Below are positions 40,131 through 50,786 of a stretch of DNA of 64,000 bases, piece by piece. Made by a program: the position numbers and the translations under genes. Every line of letters begins with the position of its first letter. Within the stretch, counting starts at the first letter, position 1. The notes below the pieces were generated by a model, which saw only the letters and a list, made by a program, of their open reading frames with translations, was not told the origin of the DNA and did not search any database. This stretch comes from Prevotella sp. KH2C16 (GTDB taxonomy: Bacteria; Bacteroidota; Bacteroidia; Bacteroidales; Bacteroidaceae). The stretch spans positions 1 to 64,000 of the forward strand of contig NZ_FOOW01000006.1 in assembly GCF_900113305.1 (NCBI RefSeq), written 5' to 3'.

Positions 40131-42641
40131 TTAAATGTTTTTAATTGTCGTAACCGTGCTCTGCCTACCCAAATAGAAAGTCCTGGCCTTGATTACCTTT
40201 GCATCACACACTACAGGTTTTTCCCATAAGGCTGAACTTTGAACAGGTTCCGTTCCGTCTGTTGTATATCTAACTTCTACCCCTTTCAAAGGAGTATTTG
40301 CATACAACATCCCCTCCCTTAACATCAATCCAGGATTGGGAATACGGAAAGTCAAGTTCGACAGTTCCAAATACGGCAGCTCCTTTAAGGCAATCTTTTT
40401 ATAGAAAAGAGACAAATCCTTGTAATAGGCTTGATGCTCTTCTTCCCCATGAAGTCTTTCCCAAACAGTATGAGCGTTCCAGCCTCTTTCTACCAATCCC
40501 AACATTTTGGGGAAGATATAAGCCAAAACATCATCAAAAGAACGAATCGTTTCACTAAAGAGCTGTGCTTGCACACCTTTGATATTTTTTTCACACTCTG
40601 GTCTCAACTTCACTTTACCCGTTTCAACAGAATCAAGATTAAGGGGATTCTCCTTCACATCAGTACGCGAAGATCGATAGATAGAGAAAGGAAGTGCCGA
40701 AAAGGATTTCGCCTCACTAACTGTTCCTGCCCAGCATAGCCCTTTTTCATCAAAGTTAGCAGTATACATCAAATCTACATAGAAATTATTCACATTACAG
40801 AGAATGACATCATATCCCTTATTTGCGACAGTATAAGGTACGATATCTCCACCCCATTCTGGGACTGTATTCCAACAATAGACACTACTGACATTAGGCA
40901 ACAACTTCGCATCTGTAGACATTGTATTATGCAAGCCAACTTCTTGCCATCCAGAGAATTTTATTCCTAAGTTGTTAGCTGTTTCAGCCATACGAACATA
41001 AAAAAATTCAAAGAGATCGTGCTGGGCCTTCAGATTATTTCCTTGCATCAATGCAAGGCAAAGGGGAGAACCCATCCACGCACCCTCAGGAACCTCATCG
41101 CCTCCTAAATGGATTTCGTCCAATGAAAGTCCCGCATCTCTATACATTTTCTGAATTTCAGAAATCACCTTCTTCATGAACCGATAGGTAGATGGCATGG
41201 ACATATTAATAACATTGTCGGTATATGATTGAGCCGAAATATACTGAGACTTGTCAGCAGCCTCATTCAATAAATATTCGGTAGCTTTAGCTGAATCACT
41301 CTTGATATACTTGTTGTATCTAGCTTTCATGGAAACAATAGCTGCACGGGCATGACCTGGCGCCTCTATTTCGGGTATGACCTGAACATGGCGTTGAGCT
41401 GCATATTGCAATAAATCTACAAATGCGGGACGAGGGTAATAACCATTACCTGAAGTTGATGCAGTTGGATTGAAGTTGCCATCATAGCAGGGATATAAAC
41501 ATTCTGATTCATCAGGCGTATATCCTCTCCTACCACCAACAGCCGTAAGCTCCTCCAAGCCTGGTATCTCTAATCTCCATCCTTCGTCATCCGTCAGATG
41601 CAAGTGAAGTTTATTGATTTTGTATGAAGCCAACACATCGACTATCTTCTTCACATTCTCTAGACTAGTGAAGTTGCGTGCCACATCAAGCATGAAACCG
41701 CGATATGCCAAATCTGGATAGTCAGTTATTACCTGATAAGCAAGTCTCTTTTTCGTTTTTTGCGCTTTAAGGAGAGACAGCAAAGTCTGTGTTCCATTGA
41801 AAATACCATGAGTCGTGGAACTTTCAATCTTTATTCCCTCCTTATTCACACTCATCCTGTATTTTTCCGGATTATCGGTAAAAGCAGTATCTGCAGAAAG
41901 CATTAAAGAGATGACGCATGCAGATTTATCACTTATTTGTATACCATAAAGCCGAGCAAGTTTTTCTTTTAACAGCGTCGCTTCATTTTCCAATTCTGCA
42001 CCATTTCTCAATATAACACCCTTATCTAACTCTAAGACGCCTTCTTCGCTCAACATCTCTATCATCTTTACAGATGGTATAATGTCTGTCGATCTCAAAT
42101 CGGGAACCTCCGTCAACAATGCATTGTTGTCATATAGTTGCCTTGCATACTGGTTTAAAGACTCCGCACGCAATTCCGGCTTTACTATCTTCAAGTTTAT
42201 TGGGAGAGGCTGCCTTTCACTCCCATTGACGCTTGCAACCCAGTATGCACCTTCCGGAACTTGTGAGATACCCAGAGTTGGATTTGTAACTTCGTATCTT
42301 ACTACCAAGGAATCGCCAGGATGCAAGCCCTTAAACCCCTGGGTAGGTCTAATTCTAAAAAAGTTGGCATTAACAGCTTCTACAACGGCCTGATCAGTTA
42401 ATATTCTCTTGATACCCTTAGGTAACTGAGAATAGTAAATACACCAATTGCTATCAATATCTGACGATGATACATTCTTGATTACAAATGCATTATGCCT
42501 GATCGCACTATCAGTCATCTGACTTTCTGCATGCCATATCAGTTCGATAGGTGCCTGACTCCCACCAATAGAACAAGATTGAATCAGAAACAGTAACAAG
42601 AACAATCCGACACTACTAAAAATAAATTTCAATGTTTTCAT
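40131..42641 (-). CDS. GH20 beta-hexosaminidase, multi-domain (chitobiase-like)
   Basis: 836 residues. Lipobox FLIQSCS. A chitobiase-type N-terminal carbohydrate-binding domain (about 30-160), a GH20b domain (about 185-310), the catalytic barrel with RGFMLDVARNFTS, HLTDDEGWRLEIPG and the acid pair D515-E516 in HLGGDEVPEGAW, and a C-terminal beta domain (VEVRYTTDGTEPVQS) as in chitobiases. It cleaves terminal HexNAc from larger oligosaccharides. Larger than its downstream paralogue, which suggests a division of labour between exported and periplasmic trimming. Confidence 0.93.
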   Translation of the reverse strand: MKTLKFIFSSVGLFLLLFLIQSCSIGGSQAPIELIWHAESQMTDSAIRHNAFVIKNVSSSDIDSNWCIYYSQLPKGIKRILTDQAVVEAVNANFFRIRPTQGFKGLHPGDSLVVRYEVTNPTLGISQVPEGAYWVASVNGSERQPLPINLKIVKPELRAESLNQYARQLYDNNALLTEVPDLRSTDIIPSVKMIEMLSEEGVLELDKGVILRNGAELENEATLLKEKLARLYGIQISDKSACVISLMLSADTAFTDNPEKYRMSVNKEGIKIESSTTHGIFNGTQTLLSLLKAQKTKKRLAYQVITDYPDLAYRGFMLDVARNFTSLENVKKIVDVLASYKINKLHLHLTDDEGWRLEIPGLEELTAVGGRRGYTPDESECLYPCYDGNFNPTASTSGNGYYPRPAFVDLLQYAAQRHVQVIPEIEAPGHARAAIVSMKARYNKYIKSDSAKATEYLLNEAADKSQYISAQSYTDNVINMSMPSTYRFMKKVISEIQKMYRDAGLSLDEIHLGGDEVPEGAWMGSPLCLALMQGNNLKAQHDLFEFFYVRMAETANNLGIKFSGWQEVGLHNTMSTDAKLLPNVSSVYCWNTVPEWGGDIVPYTVANKGYDVILCNVNNFYVDLMYTANFDEKGLCWAGTVSEAKSFSALPFSIYRSSRTDVKENPLNLDSVETGKVKLRPECEKNIKGVQAQLFSETIRSFDDVLAYIFPKMLGLVERGWNAHTVWERLHGEEEHQAYYKDLSLFYKKIALKELPYLELSNLTFRIPNPGLMLREGMLYANTPLKGVEVRYTTDGTEPVQSSALWEKPVVCDAKVIKARTFYLGRQSTVTTIKNI

Positions 42642-42655
42642 CTCAATCGCAAAAA

Positions 42656-44020
42656 TCAGTAACTCAAGCGTTCTATATTTAAAGTTTCATGCCCTACTCC
42701 CTGTGATGTATCAAAGGTCAGGCGGAAATACCCTGGTATAAAATTAGTATCTGAGGTGATACCATTCGAGTTCGATATTTTAAAGCCATCCGTATCACCA
42801 CGCAAAGAACCGGCTTGCAGCAACATTCCGTTATCTTTACCCCATGCTAAATCTGAATAAATTTCCACTTCAAAGGAACCCCATTCATGATTATTATTAA
42901 GATATACTGTAGTTTGATATTTATGATCATCTACTTTGGCGATATAGGCTAAACGGAAGATATCCTCCAATCCCCATCCACCAGAAGCATAATCCTCATT
43001 CCAATTTGGCGATGCCGTAAAACCATGTCCTACCAACCAATATGCAACCGGTGCTATGTCTGTCATATGCGCAACCCACATGTAATTATATTTAGGTGAA
43101 TAATAAACATCCCATGTACCTGATTGGCCTATGAAAGTTAATGAATTGTCAGAAGAATTGTATTCAAAGAAATCACGATTATACGCATCTTCTAAATTAG
43201 CAATTCCCGTAACGACTACATTTGAATTGGCTGTGAGACTCAGGGTCTTTTTATAATAGCCCCCTACCATTTCCATCTCTGCATCGTTAATCGTGAGTTT
43301 CTGATAAACCCCAACAGCTCCTAACTTAAATGTATAAGCATTAAAGGTTACTTGTCGGACATTCCAATCTGTATAGTCGAAATTGAAAGTCGCTCCTGTT
43401 GGATTGATTAATTCCGTATATCCTGCCGTTTCTGAATAGCCCCAAATGTATTTTGATTGGTTTAAATCGACAGAGGTAGAGATTCTTCCGCTAAATGTTT
43501 CTGGGAAATCACCTATTTCTGTAGCGTAGACATAAGGATTGTCTGTCTGCCGTATCATCTCTACCACTTCATCACCATAATGCAAGTAAAGGACCTCTGG
43601 CAAATCTGGGCGTACCAATTCCAGCTGTCTTACGATTTCCTGTTCCCCGCCCTCTACATTGATTGCCGTTAATATTAATGTTACGCTCTTGCTCTCTTGA
43701 TCCGTAGAAAATGGAATGCAGAGACCATGCCGATTTATCTGTACCTGATTCCCTTTCGTCCTGACAGATTCAGAATAAAGCTTCTTACCTTCTGATACCA
43801 AAACAACTTCCAGAGTGGACAGTGGAGTTTCTGGATCATCGATATTCACAGAGAAATACAAACTGTCGCCATAAACCATCTGATACTCAGAAGACATCAA
43901 GAATCCTGATAGTTGTGGCGTAGAGGCTGGATAGACCATGCGTTTTGTTTCTTCATAACATGAGGATAAAACCAATGTGCCACAACATAATAATATCGAT
44001 AAAAGATTTTTTATTTTCAT
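42656..44020 (-). CDS. SusE-position surface glycan-binding lipoprotein
   Basis: 454 residues. Lipobox LVLSSCYEE, then Ig-like/beta-sandwich domains (YGDSLYFSVNIDDPETPLSTLEVVL and VTLILTAINVEGGEQEI). Encoded directly after susD as in SusE/SusF loci; the pattern fits DUF5125/DUF5121-type surface glycan-binding proteins from memory. Trp-rich C-terminal half (PNWNEDYASGGWGLEDIF) could form the sugar-binding platform. Confidence 0.75.
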   Translation of the reverse strand: MKIKNLLSILLCCGTLVLSSCYEETKRMVYPASTPQLSGFLMSSEYQMVYGDSLYFSVNIDDPETPLSTLEVVLVSEGKKLYSESVRTKGNQVQINRHGLCIPFSTDQESKSVTLILTAINVEGGEQEIVRQLELVRPDLPEVLYLHYGDEVVEMIRQTDNPYVYATEIGDFPETFSGRISTSVDLNQSKYIWGYSETAGYTELINPTGATFNFDYTDWNVRQVTFNAYTFKLGAVGVYQKLTINDAEMEMVGGYYKKTLSLTANSNVVVTGIANLEDAYNRDFFEYNSSDNSLTFIGQSGTWDVYYSPKYNYMWVAHMTDIAPVAYWLVGHGFTASPNWNEDYASGGWGLEDIFRLAYIAKVDDHKYQTTVYLNNNHEWGSFEVEIYSDLAWGKDNGMLLQAGSLRGDTDGFKISNSNGITSDTNFIPGYFRLTFDTSQGVGHETLNIERLSY

Positions 44021-44050
44021 CTCAATTTCATTTTGTAAGTTATAATAAAA

Positions 44051-45523
44051 TCAATAACCTTCATTCTGTGTCAAATTAGTATTCTTATCCAATTCTCCTT
44101 GTGGTATCGGCCATAAAGCCCTATAATCCTGCAACCCCGGAAACAGTTTGTTTCCATTCTTGTCCTTATGGCCCTTCATTACATCAAGAAGCCGATTATT
44201 TCTTACCAAGTCATACCATCTTTGACCTTCCATATAGAGTTCTAACTGCCGTTCGTTCTCTACAGCTAATCTTGCTGCAGACTGAGATATTGTACGATTT
44301 AATAAATTACCTGTTAAACCAGCTCGACTTCTTATCTCATTTACGATATCAATCGCCTCTGCAGATTGCCCTAGCTCTACTAATGCTTCAGCCTTCAACA
44401 ACATGATATCAGCTAAACGCATTAGAATTATATCAGAATTCTTTTCTCTGATTTTATAAGAGAATGGATAGTTATCCGCACTCCAATAAGCATCATATGG
44501 TGCTTTCTTCCATTGAATACTTGCTGCATAGCGCTGGTCATTCGGTAGGAACTTTGCAACCAAATCATGTGTGGGTGTGCAATATCTTCTCCATGTAACA
44601 GACCCGTCGTCCTCCTTTAACAATGTCCAATATGCCCAATTAGGAGAATCCGCTGTATAATACACTTCAAAAATACTTTCACTCGTGAACTTATTATCAG
44701 GATCCCAAAGAGCATTGAAGTCTGACACCAGCCGATAACCTTCTGCCATGACCTTATCACAATATGATACCACCTGCTGATAATTGCGTTCTCCTACATC
44801 CTTATAGGTTGCATATACTTTAGCAAGTAATCCATATGCAGCTCCCTTTGTTGCCTGAAATGCTCCTGTATTCTTGGAAGGCAGATGTGAAACCGTTTCC
44901 TCATTCAAATCTTTAAAGATCTGGGTATATACATCTTCTACGCTGGCGCGTTGAGGATACATAACGGGATACCACATGTCAAGATTCTCTGCCGTAATGG
45001 TTGGTATAATTTGCAAGACCATAGGCAGATCTCCATAAAGCCGAACCATATCAAACAAAGCCCACGCCCGAATGAATTTTGCCTCTGCCATCACATCATT
45101 TCGTTCTTGATCTGTAGCTCCGCCTTTCATTAGTCTCAGGTTTTCTATCACATTCGTAGCATTTCCTGCCATTGCCATATACTGAGACCAGACAAGGGCG
45201 ACCTTGGCATTCGTTGCTGATAATTTCAACATATCAACAGCTTCTTCATTCGTACCATCTCCCCCAACATAGCAGTTGTCTGACTGCACATCATTTATCA
45301 TGAAATTTTCTTGTTGGAAAATATCATTTTTGAAACTATTATATGCTCCTTGCAATTCTGCTTTTGCATCTGCTATTGTCATATATTTTGAAACTACGGA
45401 ATCACCTACCGTCGCTTCAGCCGTAAAGTCTGATTGTGGCCGTTCATCCAAGAAGTCTTCACAAGAAACGAATAATACAGATACAAGAAATAAGAGAAAT
45501 AAATGAAAATATTTTGTTTTCAT
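44051..45523 (-). CDS. SusD/RagB-type glycan-binding lipoprotein
   Basis: 490 residues from ATG 45523 (MKTKYFHLFLLF). Lipobox LFVSCEDF; SusD marks include FLDERPQSDF, AEAKFIRAWALFDMVRLYGDLP, LLKAEALVELGQSAEAIDIVNEIRSRAGL and ENERQLELYMEGQRWYDLVR. The lid-like lipoprotein pairs with the SusC transporter encoded just upstream, 12 bp away. It binds the polysaccharide substrate and presents it for import. Confidence 0.95.
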   Translation of the reverse strand: MKTKYFHLFLLFLVSVLFVSCEDFLDERPQSDFTAEATVGDSVVSKYMTIADAKAELQGAYNSFKNDIFQQENFMINDVQSDNCYVGGDGTNEEAVDMLKLSATNAKVALVWSQYMAMAGNATNVIENLRLMKGGATDQERNDVMAEAKFIRAWALFDMVRLYGDLPMVLQIIPTITAENLDMWYPVMYPQRASVEDVYTQIFKDLNEETVSHLPSKNTGAFQATKGAAYGLLAKVYATYKDVGERNYQQVVSYCDKVMAEGYRLVSDFNALWDPDNKFTSESIFEVYYTADSPNWAYWTLLKEDDGSVTWRRYCTPTHDLVAKFLPNDQRYAASIQWKKAPYDAYWSADNYPFSYKIREKNSDIILMRLADIMLLKAEALVELGQSAEAIDIVNEIRSRAGLTGNLLNRTISQSAARLAVENERQLELYMEGQRWYDLVRNNRLLDVMKGHKDKNGNKLFPGLQDYRALWPIPQGELDKNTNLTQNEGY

Positions 45524-45535
45524 AATCGTAGACAA

Positions 45536-48500
45536 TTAAAATTCAATGTTCAATCCAAATATTACCGCTTTCGACTGAGGATATGTTCCATAGTCTATAC
45601 CTAACAGTACTGCATTGCTTCCATAAGCATTCACTTCCGGATCGTACCCAGAGTATTTCGTCAAGGTTAAAAGATTCTGCCCTGTTACATACAATTGCAA
45701 ACGAGAAAGTCCCCATTTACGAATTTGCTCCTTATCAAACAAATATGCTAATGTTGCTGTCTTTAGGCGTAAATAAGATCCATCCTCGACAAAACGAGAC
45801 GAGTTGTGGATGTTCTCCACATTTCCTGCACGGGGAATTTCTGTTATCATGCCAGGACGACGCCATCTATCCAATACATTCTTAGATTGATTCCTGAAGT
45901 CCATCATACCTTCTGTATCAATGCGAGTTGCATTGTATATGTCATTACCCTGGCTACCTTGTAAGAAAAGAGAAAGGCTAAAGCCCTTATAACTGAAAGT
46001 ATTAGTGAGACCATAAATGAAATCAGGCTGTGCATTACCAATCACAGTACGATCACCCGGATCCGTAATACCATTAGGATTGAGATCTGCATACTTGATA
46101 TCCCCCGTTTCCGGGTCTACACCTTCTGATATATAACCAAAGAATGAACCAAGAGACAATCCTTCTCTCAATACAATTACAGGTTCCTTGGTCTCATACA
46201 TTTCTCCATAATAATATACTTTATTCAATCCAAGTTTAGTCAACTTGTTTTTATTAAAGGAGATATTGAAGTCCGTATTCCATCGGAATTCTCCTTTTAG
46301 ATTGTCTGAAGAAAAATTAAACTCAAATCCTTTATTAACCATTTCGCCATCATTTCTGGTGATACCGCCAGGAAGATTTACATTATCAGGCAGGCTAACT
46401 GTTAACAACAAGTCAGTAGTTTTCTTATAATATGCATCAACAGAGAAGTTCAGCCGCCCATTCCATAAAATTACATCCAAACCGGCATTCCACTGAGCTG
46501 TTTTCTCCCATGTCAATTCTTTGTTTGCGGCTGTATTCGCTGTAATTGCCAAGCCGGGATAAAGGTTGGCTGCTGTTGGTGCAACCTTACTCGCACTCAT
46601 ACCTGCTAAGTATGAATAATTACCTATTCCACCTTGATTACCATTCATACCCCATCCTATGCGTAATTTCATATCATCAACAACAGACCTCCAACTTTCC
46701 ATGAACGGCTCGGAAGACAGACGCCAGCCTGCTGATACAGAAGGAAAGTATCCCCACCTGTGCCCTTTTGCAAACCGCGAAGATCCGTCTGCACGGAAAT
46801 TCATTGTTAGCAGATACTTACTATCATAATTGTAGGCGATACGCCCAAGAAATGAAGCTAAAGACCATGCCGACGCTCCTGCACCGGTAGCATCTTTATC
46901 TATCTGATTAGCTGCCGCAATTGAATGTATTTCCGGGTATGCTTCAGAAAGATCAAAACCCGCCATCCACGAACCTTTATATTGTGCGTGTTGTTGAGTT
47001 GCGCCACTCATCAATGACAAGTTATGCTTGCCAAAAGAAGCTTCGTAAGTCAGAATGTTTTCCAATAACCATTCCACATTTCTTGAACTGCTTTCTTCTA
47101 CTCTGCCTTTTGTAGACCGCCCATCGGATGTAGATACAGGATCCAGATAGTAGTTCCAGCGCTCATTATTCAAATCAAGTCCAAAAGTAGTCTTCCAATT
47201 CAAGCCTTTTGCTAAATGAACCGTAACGCCAAATGACCCCTTTACATAATCTGTTCCTGTTTCATTATCTGCGGCATTAGCAGCCAATGGATTCAATATA
47301 CGAGAGCCATACGCCTGTTCATCATACCAATTTTCATTATCAGGACTCCATTTTTGCATGAATGGTGGGGTGTTGATAACAGACAAGATAGATCCCGATC
47401 TCATCGAGCTACTGCTTTCTCTTACCCATCGCCCGTTTGTGTGGGCATAAGAAAAATTGAGAGCAAGGTCTAACCATTTTGTCTGTTTACTATCTATATT
47501 TGCACGGAAATTGTATCGTTTGAAATTAGATTTTTCTACGATACCTCCTTGATCAGTATAACCTCCAGATATAAAATATTGTAATCTTTCACTACCATTT
47601 TGGAAAGATAATTGATAATTCTGTTCGATTCCGGTCTTAAAGAATAAATCCGTCCAGTCTGTGTAACGATGCTCCGTATCCGGGATCGAGGGTGCGACAT
47701 TGGATACTTTTTTTAAATCAGCCATCAGGTCTTTATACTCTTCTGTATTCAGGGCATCTAACTTCCGCCCCAATACAGAGAATCCTGCATAGGCACTAAA
47801 CTTCACCCGCGGTGTTCCCACAGCTCCTCGCTTCGTCGTGATTAACACAACACCATTTGCTGCACGCGCACCATATATTGCAGCAGATGATGCATCCTTA
47901 AGAATCTGCATTGTTTCTATATCATTAGGACTAATGTCTGAAATGTTGTCTGTTGGCATCCCATCTACGACATAAAGCGGTTCGTTGGATGCTTGTACTG
48001 AGGTTGCTCCCCTTACTCTCACACTAAGTCCTGTACCCGGGGCACCAGACGGTTGCACTACCTGGATGCCCGCAGCCTTACCTTGTACCGCCTGTACTAC
48101 CGACATTAAAGGGCGTTCATCTAAATCCTTCGTGGAAACAACAGATACTGCGGTTGTGATGTCTTTTCTTTTCATAGAACCATATCCGACAACGACAACC
48201 TCCTCTAGTAAAGTGTCATCTTCTGTCAAGACAATATTATATGTTTCTGCATTTCCGACACGAAGAGTCTTACCCTGAAAGCCAACATACGAATATCTAA
48301 TCAATGACCCTGATGGTGCATCTATCTGGTATTGACCATTTACATCAGAGATCGTTCCGCTGTTTGTCCCATCTATACTGATACTGACACCTATGAGGGG
48401 ATCACCCTTAGGGTCTGTTATTATTCCTTTAATCAACTTTTTTTGCTTAACAGGGGCTGCGATCTCCTTTCTGCTCTTTTGTGTTAGTATGATTTGTTTA

Positions 48501-48784
48501 CCCGATTCAATGCGATAAGAGATCTCTGTATCCACTAATAAGTGATTCAGAACTTTTTCTATATTCTCATTGCTTACAGACAATGTTGTTTTTTGATTAA
48601 GCCCGGCGAGTTTGTCACTATAAAAGATACTATAGCCGGTTTCTCGCTCTATCTGCCGTAGAACTTGCTGTATAGTTTTGTTCTGCACCTTGATTGTGAT
48701 TTGGGCATCTGCCAGAAAGACAACCAACAACATACAGCAAAGGGCTATACTTTTTTTTATCCAATTAGAATGATGATTCTTCAT
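45536..48784 (-). CDS. SusC/RagA TonB-linked outer-membrane transporter with STN domain
   Basis: 1082 residues. Signal peptide (to about 28), an STN (secretin/TonB N-terminal) domain (about 29-105) that can contact the FecR anti-sigma, a carboxypeptidase-like domain (KLIKGIITDPKGDPLIGVSI), TonB box EEVVVVGYG, plug (AVQGKAAGIQVVQPSGAPG, VRVRGATSVQASNEPLYVVDG), and a 22-strand-type barrel ending AVIFGLNIEF. The STN domain plus the adjacent FecR/ECF genes indicates transmembrane signalling that induces this locus. Confidence 0.97.
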   Translation of the reverse strand: MKNHHSNWIKKSIALCCMLLVVFLADAQITIKVQNKTIQQVLRQIERETGYSIFYSDKLAGLNQKTTLSVSNENIEKVLNHLLVDTEISYRIESGKQIILTQKSRKEIAAPVKQKKLIKGIITDPKGDPLIGVSISIDGTNSGTISDVNGQYQIDAPSGSLIRYSYVGFQGKTLRVGNAETYNIVLTEDDTLLEEVVVVGYGSMKRKDITTAVSVVSTKDLDERPLMSVVQAVQGKAAGIQVVQPSGAPGTGLSVRVRGATSVQASNEPLYVVDGMPTDNISDISPNDIETMQILKDASSAAIYGARAANGVVLITTKRGAVGTPRVKFSAYAGFSVLGRKLDALNTEEYKDLMADLKKVSNVAPSIPDTEHRYTDWTDLFFKTGIEQNYQLSFQNGSERLQYFISGGYTDQGGIVEKSNFKRYNFRANIDSKQTKWLDLALNFSYAHTNGRWVRESSSSMRSGSILSVINTPPFMQKWSPDNENWYDEQAYGSRILNPLAANAADNETGTDYVKGSFGVTVHLAKGLNWKTTFGLDLNNERWNYYLDPVSTSDGRSTKGRVEESSSRNVEWLLENILTYEASFGKHNLSLMSGATQQHAQYKGSWMAGFDLSEAYPEIHSIAAANQIDKDATGAGASAWSLASFLGRIAYNYDSKYLLTMNFRADGSSRFAKGHRWGYFPSVSAGWRLSSEPFMESWRSVVDDMKLRIGWGMNGNQGGIGNYSYLAGMSASKVAPTAANLYPGLAITANTAANKELTWEKTAQWNAGLDVILWNGRLNFSVDAYYKKTTDLLLTVSLPDNVNLPGGITRNDGEMVNKGFEFNFSSDNLKGEFRWNTDFNISFNKNKLTKLGLNKVYYYGEMYETKEPVIVLREGLSLGSFFGYISEGVDPETGDIKYADLNPNGITDPGDRTVIGNAQPDFIYGLTNTFSYKGFSLSLFLQGSQGNDIYNATRIDTEGMMDFRNQSKNVLDRWRRPGMITEIPRAGNVENIHNSSRFVEDGSYLRLKTATLAYLFDKEQIRKWGLSRLQLYVTGQNLLTLTKYSGYDPEVNAYGSNAVLLGIDYGTYPQSKAVIFGLNIEF

Positions 48785-48932
48785 ATAACAAAGGTTGATT
48801 AGATATTATTAGTCAGTAGGTTCTATCATAAAATAAAAATCATAACACATGATACAATGATATTAAGCTTTCAGTTAAGGAGGACTAGAGTGATGATTCA
48901 TAGGCGTATATTTTGTTTGAAATTATTAATTA

Positions 48933-49919
48933 TCATTTATGACTTAGATAAACTGTATCTTTCCGGAATTCATATTTTACCGGATAGGTAAAGCTTATAA
49001 GGTGAAATACATTTTCCAAACTATTATTCTTTATCGTACCAGAAAAGGTTACATCTTCCAAATCTTTTGAGACGAAAACCACCTTGATATCATACATTCT
49101 TTCTATTGTCTTTGCTATCTCGGACAATGGGGTTGAATCAAAATATAAGATGTTCCTTCTCCAAAAATCAATCTCATGCAAATTTTCAAATTCAGAAACA
49201 GAAAACGAATGGCCATTGCGTGTATAAACCAAACTTTGCCTTGGTTCAAGAGTTACACCTGAATGTCGATCTGACACACGCACGCTCCCTTCTATCAATG
49301 ATGTCGTAATGACGGAATCCGCATGATAATTTTTCACATTGAATACCGTTCCTAAAGCTTCGACACTCACTTCATTACATTCCACGATAAAAGGTTTGTC
49401 TTTATGCTTCGCAACCTCAAAATAGGCCTCACCGTCTAATTTCACCTTTCGGTCTTGCAGATTGAAACTACCGTCATAACTAAGCTGGGTTGCGGAATTC
49501 AGCCACACTTTTGTACCATCCGGCAAGGTGAGCTGGGCCTTCTGCCCTTTCTTGACAAGGGTCTCGATAACATCTCCTTTTCTCGCAACTAATATTTGCT
49601 GCATGTGATATGCATACCAACCCAATCCTATACTGACTACAAACAAGATGGCCGCGGCCATCTTATAAAAAGGCAATCTGGCATGAATGTTTTCCACATC
49701 CGTTTCCGGCATCTTTCCCTTGATACATTCAAACATGTCTGCTTCAATATTCTCATTGATAGCGTTGGGAGTCTTAATCCATAGCTCATGGCACATTTCA
49801 TCAAACCCGCCATTTTCATCTGGATGTGATAGCCACTCTTGCAGCTCAGCAGATTCTTTTGGCGTCATCTGCATTCTAAATAGTTTAGCTATTAGTTGGA
49901 GATATTTCTGATATGCCAT
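48933..49919 (-). CDS. FecR-family anti-sigma factor
   Basis: 328 residues. A cytoplasmic N-terminal region (about 1-80), one transmembrane helix (about 85-107, MAAAILFVVSIGLGWYAY), a FecR domain with VETLVKKGQKAQLTLPDGTKVWLN and VEALGTVFNVKNY, and a C-terminal DUF4974/secretin-like region (STPLSEIAKTIERMYDIKVVFVS) that would bind the STN domain of SusC. Controls the ECF sigma factor encoded just upstream. Confidence 0.95.
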   Translation of the reverse strand: MAYQKYLQLIAKLFRMQMTPKESAELQEWLSHPDENGGFDEMCHELWIKTPNAINENIEADMFECIKGKMPETDVENIHARLPFYKMAAAILFVVSIGLGWYAYHMQQILVARKGDVIETLVKKGQKAQLTLPDGTKVWLNSATQLSYDGSFNLQDRKVKLDGEAYFEVAKHKDKPFIVECNEVSVEALGTVFNVKNYHADSVITTSLIEGSVRVSDRHSGVTLEPRQSLVYTRNGHSFSVSEFENLHEIDFWRRNILYFDSTPLSEIAKTIERMYDIKVVFVSKDLEDVTFSGTIKNNSLENVFHLISFTYPVKYEFRKDTVYLSHK

Positions 49920-49983
49920 GATTATTCTTTATATTAAATAGTAAGATGAGACCAAAATATACTACAGCGAATGAAAGAAATAA

Positions 49984-50514
49984 TTAAGATTCTAATCTTG
50001 AATGGAAGTATTGCAAGGAGCGTTGAATCTGAGTTGCGACGGTTTTGGGTGATATTGACAACTGATCAGCTATTTCTTTATAGCTCAACCCTTCTTTCCA
50101 ATATAGAGTAAATATGCGCCGTCGAGCTGCAGGCAATTGTTCTGACAGTTCCTTTATATAATCTTCCATAATGGACATATCCACTTCCCGTTCTATGCGA
50201 TCCGGTTCATCTGCCTCCTCCCCTTTGGTATGGCTCACATATATCTGTTGTTTTAGTTTTTTTTGCACATGATGATATATTACATTGCGTGCTATACGAA
50301 AGAGGTAGCCCTCAAAATTCTTATCTATGTCTATCTTCTCCCTATAATTCCATATTTGTAAGAATACATCTTGCGTGATATCCTGAGCCGTCTGCGAATC
50401 TTTCGTTATGTTATAGACAAAATTGTGTACCCATCCACTGTATAGATGGTAAATGGTCTCAAAATGGCTTGCCTTACCATTCTTTAACCCTTTCAACACT
50501 TTTTTATCTATCAT
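49984..50514 (-). CDS. ECF RNA polymerase sigma factor
   Basis: 176 residues. Sigma region 2 (YHLYSGWVHNFVYNITKDSQ, AQDITQDVFLQIWNYREKID) and region 4 (LPAARRRIFTLYWKEGLSYKEIADQLSISP). Bacteroidetes carbohydrate-ECF type. With the downstream FecR and STN-SusC genes it forms a signal relay for this polysaccharide locus. Confidence 0.95.
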   Translation of the reverse strand: MIDKKVLKGLKNGKASHFETIYHLYSGWVHNFVYNITKDSQTAQDITQDVFLQIWNYREKIDIDKNFEGYLFRIARNVIYHHVQKKLKQQIYVSHTKGEEADEPDRIEREVDMSIMEDYIKELSEQLPAARRRIFTLYWKEGLSYKEIADQLSISPKTVATQIQRSLQYFHSRLES

Positions 50515-50786
50515 GGTTTTATAGATTCTTATCTATAATTAGATAGTAGTTTTTCTGATGAATGGATGACAGAACACTGAAAAAACAATGTACTATAGAA
50601 TCAACCAGCAAGTGCAAAAATAGTTTATTATCTTGTAAAACTTATCTTTTGACGCTTCAAAATTGTTTTTTAGTCTTAATTCCCGTTCGGTTTTCTTTCT
50701 GAATGTTACAAATACTCTTCCTGCTTCTTTCCGATGGAACAAACTTACAAATGTTCACCTTCCCACTTCATGGGGAGATGAAAATG
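50515..50786. other. AT-rich upstream region of the ECF sigma gene
   Basis: Intergenic. No certain promoter or RNA gene; several TAnnTTTT-like words occur but none is decisive. Confidence 0.35.
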
